A stretch of DNA of 64,000 bases from Gp6-AA40 sp963742105 (GTDB lineage Bacteria > Acidobacteriota > Vicinamibacteria > Vicinamibacterales > UBA2999). Positions within the stretch are counted from its first letter, which is position 1; the number at the start of each line of letters is the position of its first letter. The notes beneath the pieces were generated by a model. That model was given only the letters and a program-made list of their open reading frames with translations. It was not told the origin of the DNA and made no database searches. Below are positions 25,318 to 33,082 of this stretch, in pieces. The translations under genes were made by a program, and so were the position numbers. The stretch covers positions 434,001-498,000 of the forward strand of contig CAVUKN010000005.1 of the NCBI GenBank assembly GCA_963742105.1, in the 5' to 3' direction.

Positions 25318-25588
25318 GCGGGCCGGGTCGTTCAGACCACCGGGTTTAACGATCGCACATGGCTGGATGACGTCGGGCACCCGCATTCGGACGCGATGCG
25401 CGTGACCGAGCGGTTCCGGCGGCCGGACTTTGGCCATCTGCTCGTAGAGATCACCATCGAAGATCGGAAGATGTACCTCGCGGCCATGGACCGTCACGCA
25501 GGAGTTCCGCTTCCAGGCGGATACTGAACTGATCGAGTACGTGTGCAACGAGAACAACCGTGACGTCGAGCACCTCGTCGGCCGCTAG
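25318..25588 (+). pseudogene. Truncated HWEGDTLVV-family gene
   Basis: Only the C-terminal third of the family remains: VVQTTGFNDRTWLDDVGHPH, MRVTERFRRPDFGHLLVEI, then a +1 change near 25478 into SRPWTVTQEFRFQADTELIE and YVCNENNRDVEHLVGR with a TAG stop. The signal peptide, CLPPG and WEGDT blocks are absent. The upstream 25082-25317 stretch has no recognisable domain. It lies just before an intact DUF6152-HWEGDTLVV-TonB set. Confidence 0.75.
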
Positions 25589-25768
25589 AGACTCCGCTCG
25601 ACCGCGTGCGTCGACCAGACGGCGTGTCTCCAGTTCTCACCGAACCTCGACATCGAGAACGTCTGTCCATGTGGCGCCTCCGGGTGGGCCGTCCGGATCG
25701 AAACGATCGCCGACTTGAAAGCCGACGTGGTCTGTGCGACCCTCCCGCCGGTCACAATTGGAGGTCGT

Positions 25769-26173
25769 ATGCGCCTACGTGCAGCGGTGGCGGCGCTCTG
25801 CGTCGCCCACTTTCTCGGGTTCAGCGCCGGAGTAGGGGCTCACCACTCCTTCGCTGCGGAGTACGACCGGACCAAGCCGGTCACAATCAGCGGGACGGTC
25901 ACGAAGGTCGAGTGGCAAAACCCGCACATCTACTTCTATCTCGACGTGAAGAGCCCCGACGGCAAGGTGGAGAACTGGGCCATTGAGGGCGGGGCACCCA
26001 ACACCCTCTATCGCGCCGGGTGGCGCAAGGACTCGGTCCAGCCGGGCAACCAGGTCACGGTGGACGGCTGGCTGGCGAAGAGCGGCGCCAAGCTCGCCAA
26101 CATGCGGAGCGTCGTGCTCGCCGACGGCAGCCGGGTGCTTGGCGGATCCTCCGCCGGCGACCAGCAGAACTGA
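25769..26173 (+). CDS. DUF6152 family secreted protein (copy 3)
   Basis: A 134-aa exported protein. The signal peptide ends SAGVGA and the predicted mature N-terminus is HHSFAAEYDRTKP. Then VTISGTVTKVEWQNPHIYFYLDV and GNQVTVDGWLAKSG follow. It closely resembles copy 2. A GGAGG Shine-Dalgarno lies 5 bases before the ATG. It is the first gene of a DUF6152-HWEGDTLVV-TonB set, 20 bases before the next gene. Confidence 0.88.
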   Translation: MRLRAAVAALCVAHFLGFSAGVGAHHSFAAEYDRTKPVTISGTVTKVEWQNPHIYFYLDVKSPDGKVENWAIEGGAPNTLYRAGWRKDSVQPGNQVTVDGWLAKSGAKLANMRSVVLADGSRVLGGSSAGDQQN

Positions 26174-26193
26174 TCCCATCGTCGGAGGTCCAG

Positions 26194-26934
26194 ATGTTTC
26201 AGCGCGTTTCGACGTTGCTCGCCGGAGCGGCTGTGATCGTCGCCGCGATTGTCACACCGGCCCCCGTCACTGCTCAGCCCGCCCCCACCCAACCTGATCT
26301 GACCGGGTTCTGGATCAACCAGTACACCCCGGATCTGTCGCGAGTCCTGGGCAAGCAGCCGCCGTTCACGCCCGAAGGGGCGGAGCGCTGGCGCACGGTG
26401 GATACCGCCAAGGATCCGACCGGCCGCTGCCTGCCGCCGGGGCCGACGCGCGCGTTCACCGCGCCCTTTCCGTTCCTCCTCGTCCAGCACACGACGATGA
26501 TCGCGCTGCTGTACGAGTATTTCACGATCTGGCGCGTCATCTACATGGATGGCCGGCCGCATCCGGCCGACATCGCCGACTACCCGGACTTCATGGGGCA
26601 CTCGATCGGGCACTGGGAGGGAAACACGCTGGTCGTCGATACCGTCGGCATCGACGAACGGTCGTGGCTCGACACTGCCGGACACGAGCACAGCGACAAG
26701 CTCCACGTGGTGGAGCGCTTCGAAAAAGACGGTCCGAATATCAAGTGGTCGGCGATGTTCGAGGACCCGAAGTTCTTTGCGCGCCCGTGGTCGATCACCC
26801 GGACGTTTACGCCCGGAAAGTCGACCGACCGCATCATGCCCTACACGTGCACGGACAATAACAAGGACGTCGAGCACCTGCGGCCGAACCAGCCGAACCT
26901 GGATTACCGGTACGAACCTGAGGTGACGAAATGA
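26194..26934 (+). CDS. Secreted HWEGDTLVV-family protein (paralogue 3)
   Basis: A compact 246-aa member that shows the family core with little linker. Signal peptide to about VTAQ; then DLTGFWINQYTPDLSR, GRCLPPGPTRAFTAP, VIYMDGRPHPADIADYPDFMG, HSIGHWEGNTLVVDTVGID, SDKLHVVERFEKDGPNI and PYTCTDNNKDVEHLRPNQ. A GGAGG Shine-Dalgarno precedes ATG 26194. The stop overlaps the TonB receptor ATG (ATGA), so receptor and secreted protein are co-translated. Function unknown. Confidence 0.88.
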   Translation: MFQRVSTLLAGAAVIVAAIVTPAPVTAQPAPTQPDLTGFWINQYTPDLSRVLGKQPPFTPEGAERWRTVDTAKDPTGRCLPPGPTRAFTAPFPFLLVQHTTMIALLYEYFTIWRVIYMDGRPHPADIADYPDFMGHSIGHWEGNTLVVDTVGIDERSWLDTAGHEHSDKLHVVERFEKDGPNIKWSAMFEDPKFFARPWSITRTFTPGKSTDRIMPYTCTDNNKDVEHLRPNQPNLDYRYEPEVTK

Positions 26935-29900
26935 GCCGGCCAGTCTCGGGGCTCGTCGCGTTGATCGGGGCGTGGGTGTTCGCGTGCGTCGTGCCCGCAT
27001 TCGGTCAGGCGGTGTCCACTGCGTCAATCGCCGGCACCGTGCACGACGAGAGCGGCGGCGTGCTTCCCGGCGTGAACGTGACAGCCACTCAGACTGCCAC
27101 CGGGCTGACGCGCACCGCCGTCTCCGATCAGGACGGCGACTACGTGATTCCGAGCCTGCCGGTCGGGCCGTATCGCCTCGAGTTCTCACTACAGGGGTTC
27201 CGCACGTACGTGCAGACCGGCATCGTCCTGCAGGTGAACACGAATCCGACAATCAACGCCACCCTGGGGCTGGGGGAGATTGCCGAAACAATCCAGGTAC
27301 AGGCGGCGGCTCCGCTCGTCGAGACCCGAAACCCCGGTATCGGTCAGGTGATGGACAACCAGCGCGTCGTCGAACTGCCTCTGAATGGGAGGCAGACGCT
27401 CGACCTCGTGTACCTGACCGGCATGGCCACTCCGAGCGGCACCCTGGGTGGCGCCCGCGGCACTTCGTTTGGTTCACCTTCCACCATCTCGGTGGCTGGT
27501 GGCCTTGCCAATGGTGCGACGTACCTCCTCGACGGCGGCACGCACAACGATCCGTTCAACAACGCCGCGATGCCGTTCCCGTTTCCGGAGGCGCTGCAGG
27601 AGTTCAAAGTCGAAACGAGCGCGCTGCCGGCACAATACGGACAACACTCGTCTTCCGCGATCAATGCCGTGACCAAATCGGGCACCAACACCGTGAGCGG
27701 AAGCGTCTTCGAGTTCTACCGCGACGAGGCGCTGAATGCGACGAACCCGTTCGCGTCGCTCGACGCCGACGGCAAACGGCGAGGCGACGGCCTGAATCGG
27801 CATCAGTTCGGGGGCACAATTGGCGGGCCGCTAATACAGCGGCGCGTTTTCTACTTCGCTGGCTATCAGCGGACGCGTATCCGTCGCACGGTGCCGACCG
27901 AGTTCCAGTTCGCGCCGACCGCGGCGATGCTGGCGGGCGATTTCACGGCGGTGGCGTCGCCCGCGTGTAACAGCGGCGGTGCGATCGCGCTGCGTGCGCC
28001 GTTCGTCGACAACCGGGTGGACGCCGCCCGGCTGTCGCCCGCCTCCGTCACGCTCGCCCGAATGTTCCCGACGCCGAGCAACGAGTGCGGCCAGGTCTTC
28101 TTCGATCGCAATGACGATGGGGACGAGCACATCGCGCTCGGCCGGGTCGATTTCACGGCCTCCAACAACCATTCGATCTTCGGCCGCTACCAGTTCGAAC
28201 GGCTCGATACGCCGGGGTCTTACGACGGCACCGCCATCATGTCGGCCAGCCAGGCCTCCTTCCACAATCGCGTCTCCTCGTTTGTGGGCGGCGACTCGCT
28301 GGTGCTCGGCCGCGATATCGTCAACTCGGTGCGCCTGACCGTGAACCGTGGGGATTACGGCAAGGACGCGACGCCGCTCGTCGATTACAGCGACGTCGGC
28401 ATCAAGGCAACGCCGCTCGTCCCCGGCGTGATGCGGATGACCGTCACTGGCGGCTTCAGCCTGTACGGCGGCCCCGCCCTCCCGGGTCAGACGCCGACAT
28501 GGACCTACCAGGCGTCGGACGATCTGAACATCCTCCGCGGCGATCACCAGTTCGGCGTCGGGGCGAATTTCATCCGGTCTACGTTCACCTCGGTGTCGTA
28601 CCTCGCTGCGTCCGGCAACATCTCGTTCACCGGACAGAACACCGGCTTGGGAATTGCCGACTTCATGCTCGGCCGTGCCGCCTCGTTTTCGCAGGGCACG
28701 ATCACCGGGCTGGACCTTGCGAGCAATTACGTGGGGCTCTACGCCCAGGACAGCTGGCGCGTGACGCCGAATGTGACGGTGAGCGGCGGCATCCGCTGGG
28801 AACCGTACCTGCCGGTCGAGTCGCGCAACGGCCAGATTGCACGTTTCGATCGGGCCCGGTTCGATGCGGGCACCCGCAGCACCATCTTCCCGAACGCGCC
28901 GGCGGGATTGGTGTTTGCCGGCGACGAGGGAATGCCGGGCAATAAGATCGCGCGCAATGCACTCTGGAACTTTGCGCCGCGTGTCGGGGTGGTTTGGGAT
29001 CCGCGCGGCGACGGTCGCCAGACGCTCCGCACGTCGTATGGCCGGTTCTACGACATGCCGCACCTGCAGTCATTCGTGGCCCTCTCGCAGATGGCTCCAT
29101 GGGGCAACACGATTACCGTGACAAACCTGCCGAACGGATGGGATGACCCGTGGGCCGCTTATCCAGGGGGCAATCCGATTCCGATCCAGGTCACCTCCAC
29201 GATGCAGTTCCCGCAGGCAGCGGCGTACACGACCTTCCCGACCGACCTGCCGGCGACGAACATGGACCAATGGAACGTCAGCTATCAGCGGCAGCTCGGC
29301 GCGAACTGGATGGCATCGATCAACTATCTCGGCAACCGCACCCACCACATCTGGGGAGCGGACCAGATGAACCCGGCGGTATTCGGCCCCGGAGCGACCG
29401 TCGCCAACACGAACGCACGACGGGTGCTGACGCTTGCGAACCAGGCACAGGGCGCCTACTACGCCAGCATTCAGCAGCTCGATCCCACTGGAACCGCTGA
29501 GTACAACGCGTTGCTGCTGTCGGCCCAGGGACGCCGCGCGGCCGGGCTGACCGTCCAGGGCAACTACACGTTTTCCCGATGCATCACCGATCTCGCGAAT
29601 TACGAGCCGGGTGTCGCCGGGGCGCCTTACACGATACCCGGCAACAAGGCGGCGGATCGGGGCCGTTGCGCGACTTCCGCCGACCACATTGCCAACGTCA
29701 CGACGGTGTATGAGATCCCTGGGATCAGCAACGGTGCGTTGCACGCGGTCACCACGGACTGGCAGGTGTCGGGAATCTTCACCGCCCGCTCGGGGACGTA
29801 CGTGACCGTGACATCGGGTGTGGATGCTGCCTTGACCGGGCAGCCGAACCAACGCGTGAACCAGGTGCTCTCAGACCCTTACGTGCCCAACCGCTCGTTC

Positions 29901-30191
29901 GCGCAGTGGCTCAACCCAGCGGCCTTCCAGGTGCCGGCGACGGGTACTTACGGAACGATGCCGATCGACGCGATTCAGGGTCCCGGGCGCTGGAACATGG
30001 ATATGGGACTGACGCGCTCATTCCGCTTCGCCGAACAGCAGGTGCAGTTCCGGCTCGAGGCGTTCAATGTATTCAACCACGTCAACCCGGCGAACCCGGT
30101 GACCACGCTGAACAGCCCGACGTTCGGCAAAATCGTGGCGACGTCGACGGACCCGCGAATTCTGCAGCTTGCCGTGAAATACCTGTTCTGA
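26931..30191 (+). CDS. TonB-dependent receptor, carboxypeptidase-regulatory type (intact)
   Basis: A complete 1086-aa outer-membrane receptor. Signal peptide to about residue 27; carboxypeptidase regulatory-like domain (IAGTVHDESGGVLPGVNVTA...VGPYRLEFSLQGF); plug with VVELPLNGRQTLDLVYLTG; barrel with the Acidobacteria-type blocks FGGTIGGPLIQRRVFYFAGY, DSWRVTPNVTVSGGIRWEP, MDQWNVSYQRQLG and the C-terminal LEAFNVFNHVNPANPVTT...VKYLF ending in Phe. It is coupled to the HWEGDTLVV gene upstream by ATGA. The substrate is not evident. No partner lipoprotein of the SusD type is nearby. Confidence 0.94.
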   Translation: MSRPVSGLVALIGAWVFACVVPAFGQAVSTASIAGTVHDESGGVLPGVNVTATQTATGLTRTAVSDQDGDYVIPSLPVGPYRLEFSLQGFRTYVQTGIVLQVNTNPTINATLGLGEIAETIQVQAAAPLVETRNPGIGQVMDNQRVVELPLNGRQTLDLVYLTGMATPSGTLGGARGTSFGSPSTISVAGGLANGATYLLDGGTHNDPFNNAAMPFPFPEALQEFKVETSALPAQYGQHSSSAINAVTKSGTNTVSGSVFEFYRDEALNATNPFASLDADGKRRGDGLNRHQFGGTIGGPLIQRRVFYFAGYQRTRIRRTVPTEFQFAPTAAMLAGDFTAVASPACNSGGAIALRAPFVDNRVDAARLSPASVTLARMFPTPSNECGQVFFDRNDDGDEHIALGRVDFTASNNHSIFGRYQFERLDTPGSYDGTAIMSASQASFHNRVSSFVGGDSLVLGRDIVNSVRLTVNRGDYGKDATPLVDYSDVGIKATPLVPGVMRMTVTGGFSLYGGPALPGQTPTWTYQASDDLNILRGDHQFGVGANFIRSTFTSVSYLAASGNISFTGQNTGLGIADFMLGRAASFSQGTITGLDLASNYVGLYAQDSWRVTPNVTVSGGIRWEPYLPVESRNGQIARFDRARFDAGTRSTIFPNAPAGLVFAGDEGMPGNKIARNALWNFAPRVGVVWDPRGDGRQTLRTSYGRFYDMPHLQSFVALSQMAPWGNTITVTNLPNGWDDPWAAYPGGNPIPIQVTSTMQFPQAAAYTTFPTDLPATNMDQWNVSYQRQLGANWMASINYLGNRTHHIWGADQMNPAVFGPGATVANTNARRVLTLANQAQGAYYASIQQLDPTGTAEYNALLLSAQGRRAAGLTVQGNYTFSRCITDLANYEPGVAGAPYTIPGNKAADRGRCATSADHIANVTTVYEIPGISNGALHAVTTDWQVSGIFTARSGTYVTVTSGVDAALTGQPNQRVNQVLSDPYVPNRSFAQWLNPAAFQVPATGTYGTMPIDAIQGPGRWNMDMGLTRSFRFAEQQVQFRLEAFNVFNHVNPANPVTTLNSPTFGKIVATSTDPRILQLAVKYLF

Positions 30192-30305
30192 CGCCCGGGC
30201 TGCGGCCTCCCGGTGCTGCAACCGGCTGAGGACAGGCGGCATGAGCGCGCGTCTCGCGCTGAGTGTGCTCCACGGTCTGGGCCACTAAACGTAGCAGTGC
30301 GATCG

Positions 30306-31079
30306 CTATCGTGATTTCCGCGGACCCGTATCCTTCTCGTTCTCGAGACAGATGAATTCCATCAGCTCGGCATCGGGCACGAGGCCGACTTCAACAGCCG
30401 CCGTCGTCCACGGTTTCGCGTACGCTTTCGGATCGTCGATGGTCGCCTGAATGACCATGTGGCCGAAGTCCTTCCGTGTCAATCGTGTCGTCACGTGGAG
30501 CGCGTCGGTCGACGGCTTGCCCAGCTGATCGAGCCACACCCGACCGTTGAAGCCGACGCTGTCCACGACGAGCGTGTCGCTGTCCCAGTTGGCCGTCGAA
30601 TAGCCGTGCCACGTGGGCTGAATGTCCGGCCCGACGACGAAGCGGCGGCCGTCGGTGAACGCCTGCCACCAGAGATTGAATGCCTCATGCACGAAGAAGA
30701 TGATGTTCCGCGTCTGCACGATGCGCCACGGTGCGGGCGCAAACAGCACCTTCGGCACGCCCTGTGGAAGGCAGTTCGCGTCGGGTTCCTCGAGCCAGTG
30801 CTTGCCTGCGGCCCGTTCGTCGTAGAGTGCCTTCGCCGCTGGCAGAAACTCGATCGCGTCCTTGGCATCCTTCGACAGGTCGCGCAGGTAGCCGACGGGC
30901 GGATTCCACACGCCTGACAAATCCGGCTTGCCGTCCGGCAGCCGTGGTGCTGGCGCGAACATGTTCACTTTGCCGTCCGGCGTGCGCGGCATGTCGGATC
31001 GCGGCACGTTCTGCCACTGCGCGAAGGCCATCGTGCCTACCACCATCACGATCGCGAGCGAAAACACTGTTTCCCGCAC
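30306..31079 (-). CDS. Secreted HWEGDTLVV-family protein (paralogue 4)
   Basis: A 257-aa exported member. GTG 31079 follows a strong Shine-Dalgarno (GGGAGGAG), and the signal peptide VFSLAIVMVVGTMAFAQ begins four residues in. Core blocks: DLSGVWNPPVGYLRDL, NCLPQGVPKVLFAPAP, DIQPTWHGYSTANWDSDTLV, VDSVGFNGRVWLDQLG, STDALHVTTRLTRKDFGHM, ELMEFICLENEKD. Here WEGDT is replaced by WDSDT. The gene is convergent with the TonB receptor upstream and not coupled to a DUF6152 gene. Confidence 0.85.
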   Translation of the reverse strand: MRETVFSLAIVMVVGTMAFAQWQNVPRSDMPRTPDGKVNMFAPAPRLPDGKPDLSGVWNPPVGYLRDLSKDAKDAIEFLPAAKALYDERAAGKHWLEEPDANCLPQGVPKVLFAPAPWRIVQTRNIIFFVHEAFNLWWQAFTDGRRFVVGPDIQPTWHGYSTANWDSDTLVVDSVGFNGRVWLDQLGKPSTDALHVTTRLTRKDFGHMVIQATIDDPKAYAKPWTTAAVEVGLVPDAELMEFICLENEKDTGPRKSR

Positions 31080-31247
31080 GGCCTCTCCTCCCTTCGAGTG
31101 CTTCCTCCTGCGCGTGGACGACAACAACCCGTACCAAACAGAACGAAGGTAAGTCGCCGGCCAGGGCGGACCGCCGCCGGACAGCCGGCGCGAAAAACCG
31201 GGGAGGGCAGGCGACGCACCTCCGCTACAGTCCCGGATCGCGGCAAC

Positions 31248-31253
31248 TATACT
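31248..31253 (+). promoter_or_regulatory. TATACT -10 box of the DUF4386 gene, probably leaderless
   Basis: TATACT ends 6 bases before the ATG at 31260, with no Shine-Dalgarno between. Confidence 0.55.
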
Positions 31254-31259
31254 GCGCCC

Positions 31260-31961
31260 ATGCAATCGTCGTCAGAGTGGCACTCCACTTCCACAACTCC
31301 AGGCCGTCTTGCCGGCCTGGCTTACCTGGGGATCATCGTGTTCTCGATCTTTGGGTACACCACGGTGACGAGGCTGCTCGACGGCATGGCGTCCGGGGCG
31401 ATCGAGCGCGTCGCCGCCAACCACACGCTGTTCACGGCCGCATTCGCCTCCAACTTCGTGGGCCTGGCGGCGTGGGTCGCGGTGGGGCTGCTGCTGTACC
31501 GCCTGATGGGCGAGGCGAATCGGACGGCAGGTGTGCTGATGCTGATCTTCATCACCGGCGGCGTAGTCACGAACGCCTTTGCCTTCCTGCAGCTCTGGCC
31601 GATGGTCCGATCATTTGCGGTCGCTGTCGCTACATTCGCGCCGGCCGTCGATAGCTACCGGCGCCTGTTGCTCCTGGCCCAGATCTTCTCCGGCCTCTGG
31701 CTGTTCCCGGTCGGGTGGCTGATCGTGCGCACCCGCGTGGCGCCGCGGTTCCTCGGCGCGTGTCTCTTCGTGGGCGGATTCGGGTACGTGCTGCTGTTCA
31801 CCACAGCCTTCGTCCCCGGCCTCGATCAGATGCTCGCCTATCGGATCGTCAGCGCCGGCCTCGGCGTGCCGGCGATGATCGGCGAGTTCGGGATCTGCAT
31901 CTGGCTGTTAATCAAGGGCGCGGCTCGCGCGTCAATACCGGCGGTGCCTGCTGCGGTATGA
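31260..31961 (+). CDS. DUF4386 family membrane protein
   Basis: A 233-aa integral membrane protein with about six hydrophobic helices: LAGLAYLGIIVFSIFGY, FTAAFASNFVGLAAWVAVGL, LMLIFITGGVVTNAFAF, FSGLWLFPVGWLIV, FLGACLFVGGFGYVLLF and the last near residue 215. RLAGLAYLGIIV and GLWLFPVGWLIVRT are typical of DUF4386. Its role is unknown. Longer readings overlap the divergent gene at 31079. Confidence 0.88.
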   Translation: MQSSSEWHSTSTTPGRLAGLAYLGIIVFSIFGYTTVTRLLDGMASGAIERVAANHTLFTAAFASNFVGLAAWVAVGLLLYRLMGEANRTAGVLMLIFITGGVVTNAFAFLQLWPMVRSFAVAVATFAPAVDSYRRLLLLAQIFSGLWLFPVGWLIVRTRVAPRFLGACLFVGGFGYVLLFTTAFVPGLDQMLAYRIVSAGLGVPAMIGEFGICIWLLIKGAARASIPAVPAAV

Positions 31962-31993
31962 AGAAGCGCCCGCCGCGCATTACTGGCGGGCCC

Positions 31994-32251
31994 TCAGTAG
32001 CACGACTCGAGCAGCGCGAGCACTTCTTCCTCGGTCAGTGGCCGGTCAACGACGCCATTGTGTTGCAGCTCGCGCGTAATCAGTCCGACGATGTCTTTCA
32101 GCTCGTCACGCGGCACGCCGGCATCCCTCAGGCGCGTAGGAACGTCGAACTGCGCGATGAACCGTTCCGTGAGGTTCGCGCATTCGAGCACCGCGTCTTT
32201 CGGATTCGCGGGGTCCAAACACACGCCGAATCGCGCGTGTGAGGCTTCCAT
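31994..32251 (-). pseudogene. C-terminal fragment of an iron-containing alcohol dehydrogenase
   Basis: An 85-codon frame matching only the C-terminal helical part of Fe-type alcohol dehydrogenases: LTERFIAQFDVPTRLRDAGV, the DELKDIVGL helix and RPLTEEEVLALLESCY. The nucleotide-binding and iron-binding domains are absent. A TGA stands in frame directly before the ATG, so the frame cannot extend upstream. It is the first piece of a debris zone that continues to the kinase gene. Confidence 0.65.
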
Positions 32252-32338
32252 TCATCCGCTGCGGGCGATGCGTTCCAACGACCGAGCGACCTCGCGCTAC
32301 TCCTATTCTGACCAGCCCTTCTCCATATTGCGGTGGGT

Positions 32339-32380
32339 AGTGACCCTCGCGACTGGCGATGGAGCTATAAGAGGGTCACT
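32339..32380. repeat. Perfect 10-bp inverted repeat
   Basis: AGTGACCCTC (32339-32348) faces GAGGGTCACT (32371-32380) over a 22-nt loop. It overlaps the stop codon of the G8-gene remnant on the minus strand and may be a decayed terminator. Confidence 0.6.
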
Positions 32381-32680
32381 TGCAGCCACCGGCAACGCGT
32401 CGAGGTTTGGTGGAAGAAGCAGTGGATTGGCTGCGCAGTGCATCCAGGCTGTCTTGCGGCGTGCCGGAGGTTGCGCTCGTGAATCCCGGTAATTCGAAAA
32501 TCACCCACGAGCCGGCCGCCAAGCCGCCCACGCTGATGGACATGGACGGCCTTTCGGTGACCGCCTTGATCTCGGTACCGCCCCGAATCGTGGTGGCCCC
32601 GCTGGCGTTAAGTTCCCGCCATTGCGGCTGAGAGTCACCGGTGGGTTACCGCCACCGAAACGTCCTCTACCGGGACCGCC
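32376..32680 (-). pseudogene. 3' remnant of a G8-domain gene, paralogue of 38044-40788
   Basis: On the minus strand this stretch encodes RFGGGNPPVTLSRNGG, then after a frame change MSISVGGLAAGSWVIFELPG and FTSATSGTPQDSLDALRSQS, followed by TGA. The same order (ITLSRNGREV, MSISVSELDPGSWVIFELPG, LDALRSASS) forms the C-terminus of the intact G8 protein 6 kb downstream. The two loci are also similar at DNA level. The upstream 32680-32920 bases have no recognisable gene. Confidence 0.8.
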
Positions 32681-32922
32681 GTCGACCTGCGGGTCCGCCA
32701 GGAGTTGCACCCGCGCCGTCCAATTTCTTTCCAGGGCGAAGTCCAGGCAGGCGACGTTCGCTGCGCCAGCGCCCGTTCTTCCTCCAGGCTGCGGCACTCA
32801 TCCATCAGCTCGCACCCTTCACACTCTCCATGCCCCCATGGCCCAGGCCGGGCCACTCCGATGGCGACTATCGCGGTGGGCTCGGTGTGCTGACTGTCCT
32901 CCAAGATGCGCCAGCGTCGACC

Positions 32923-32928
32923 TATAAT
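32923..32928 (+). promoter_or_regulatory. TATAAT -10 box before the kinase stub
   Basis: TATAAT lies 11 nt before the GTG at 32940, with no Shine-Dalgarno between them. It probably drives both the stub and the kinase. Confidence 0.55.
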
Positions 32929-32939
32929 CGCCGGCGCCC

Positions 32940-33082
32940 GTGCCCGTCACCCCAGGCACACGTCTCGGCCCATACGACATTCAACAGGCCATCGGCGCCG
33001 GTGGGCCCGCCTCCGCTCGCGGGGCGTCCAATCGCGAGCTGCGGCGAGGTCTCGCCGAAGCCCAGGAGGCGCCGCAGTGGTA
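32940..33082 (+). CDS. 47-codon kinase N-terminal stub upstream of the kinase gene
   Basis: GTG 32940 opens a 47-codon frame beginning VPVTPGTRLGPYDIQQAIGA GG, the usual first strand and glycine-loop start of an acidobacterial PknB-type kinase. Instead of MGEVYRA it continues PASARGASNRELRRG... and stops at 33080-33082. The stop overlaps the GTG of the real kinase gene by six bases. It may be a leftover of an older kinase 5' end after a deletion, or a translated leader coupling initiation of the kinase. No catalytic residue is present. Confidence 0.5.
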
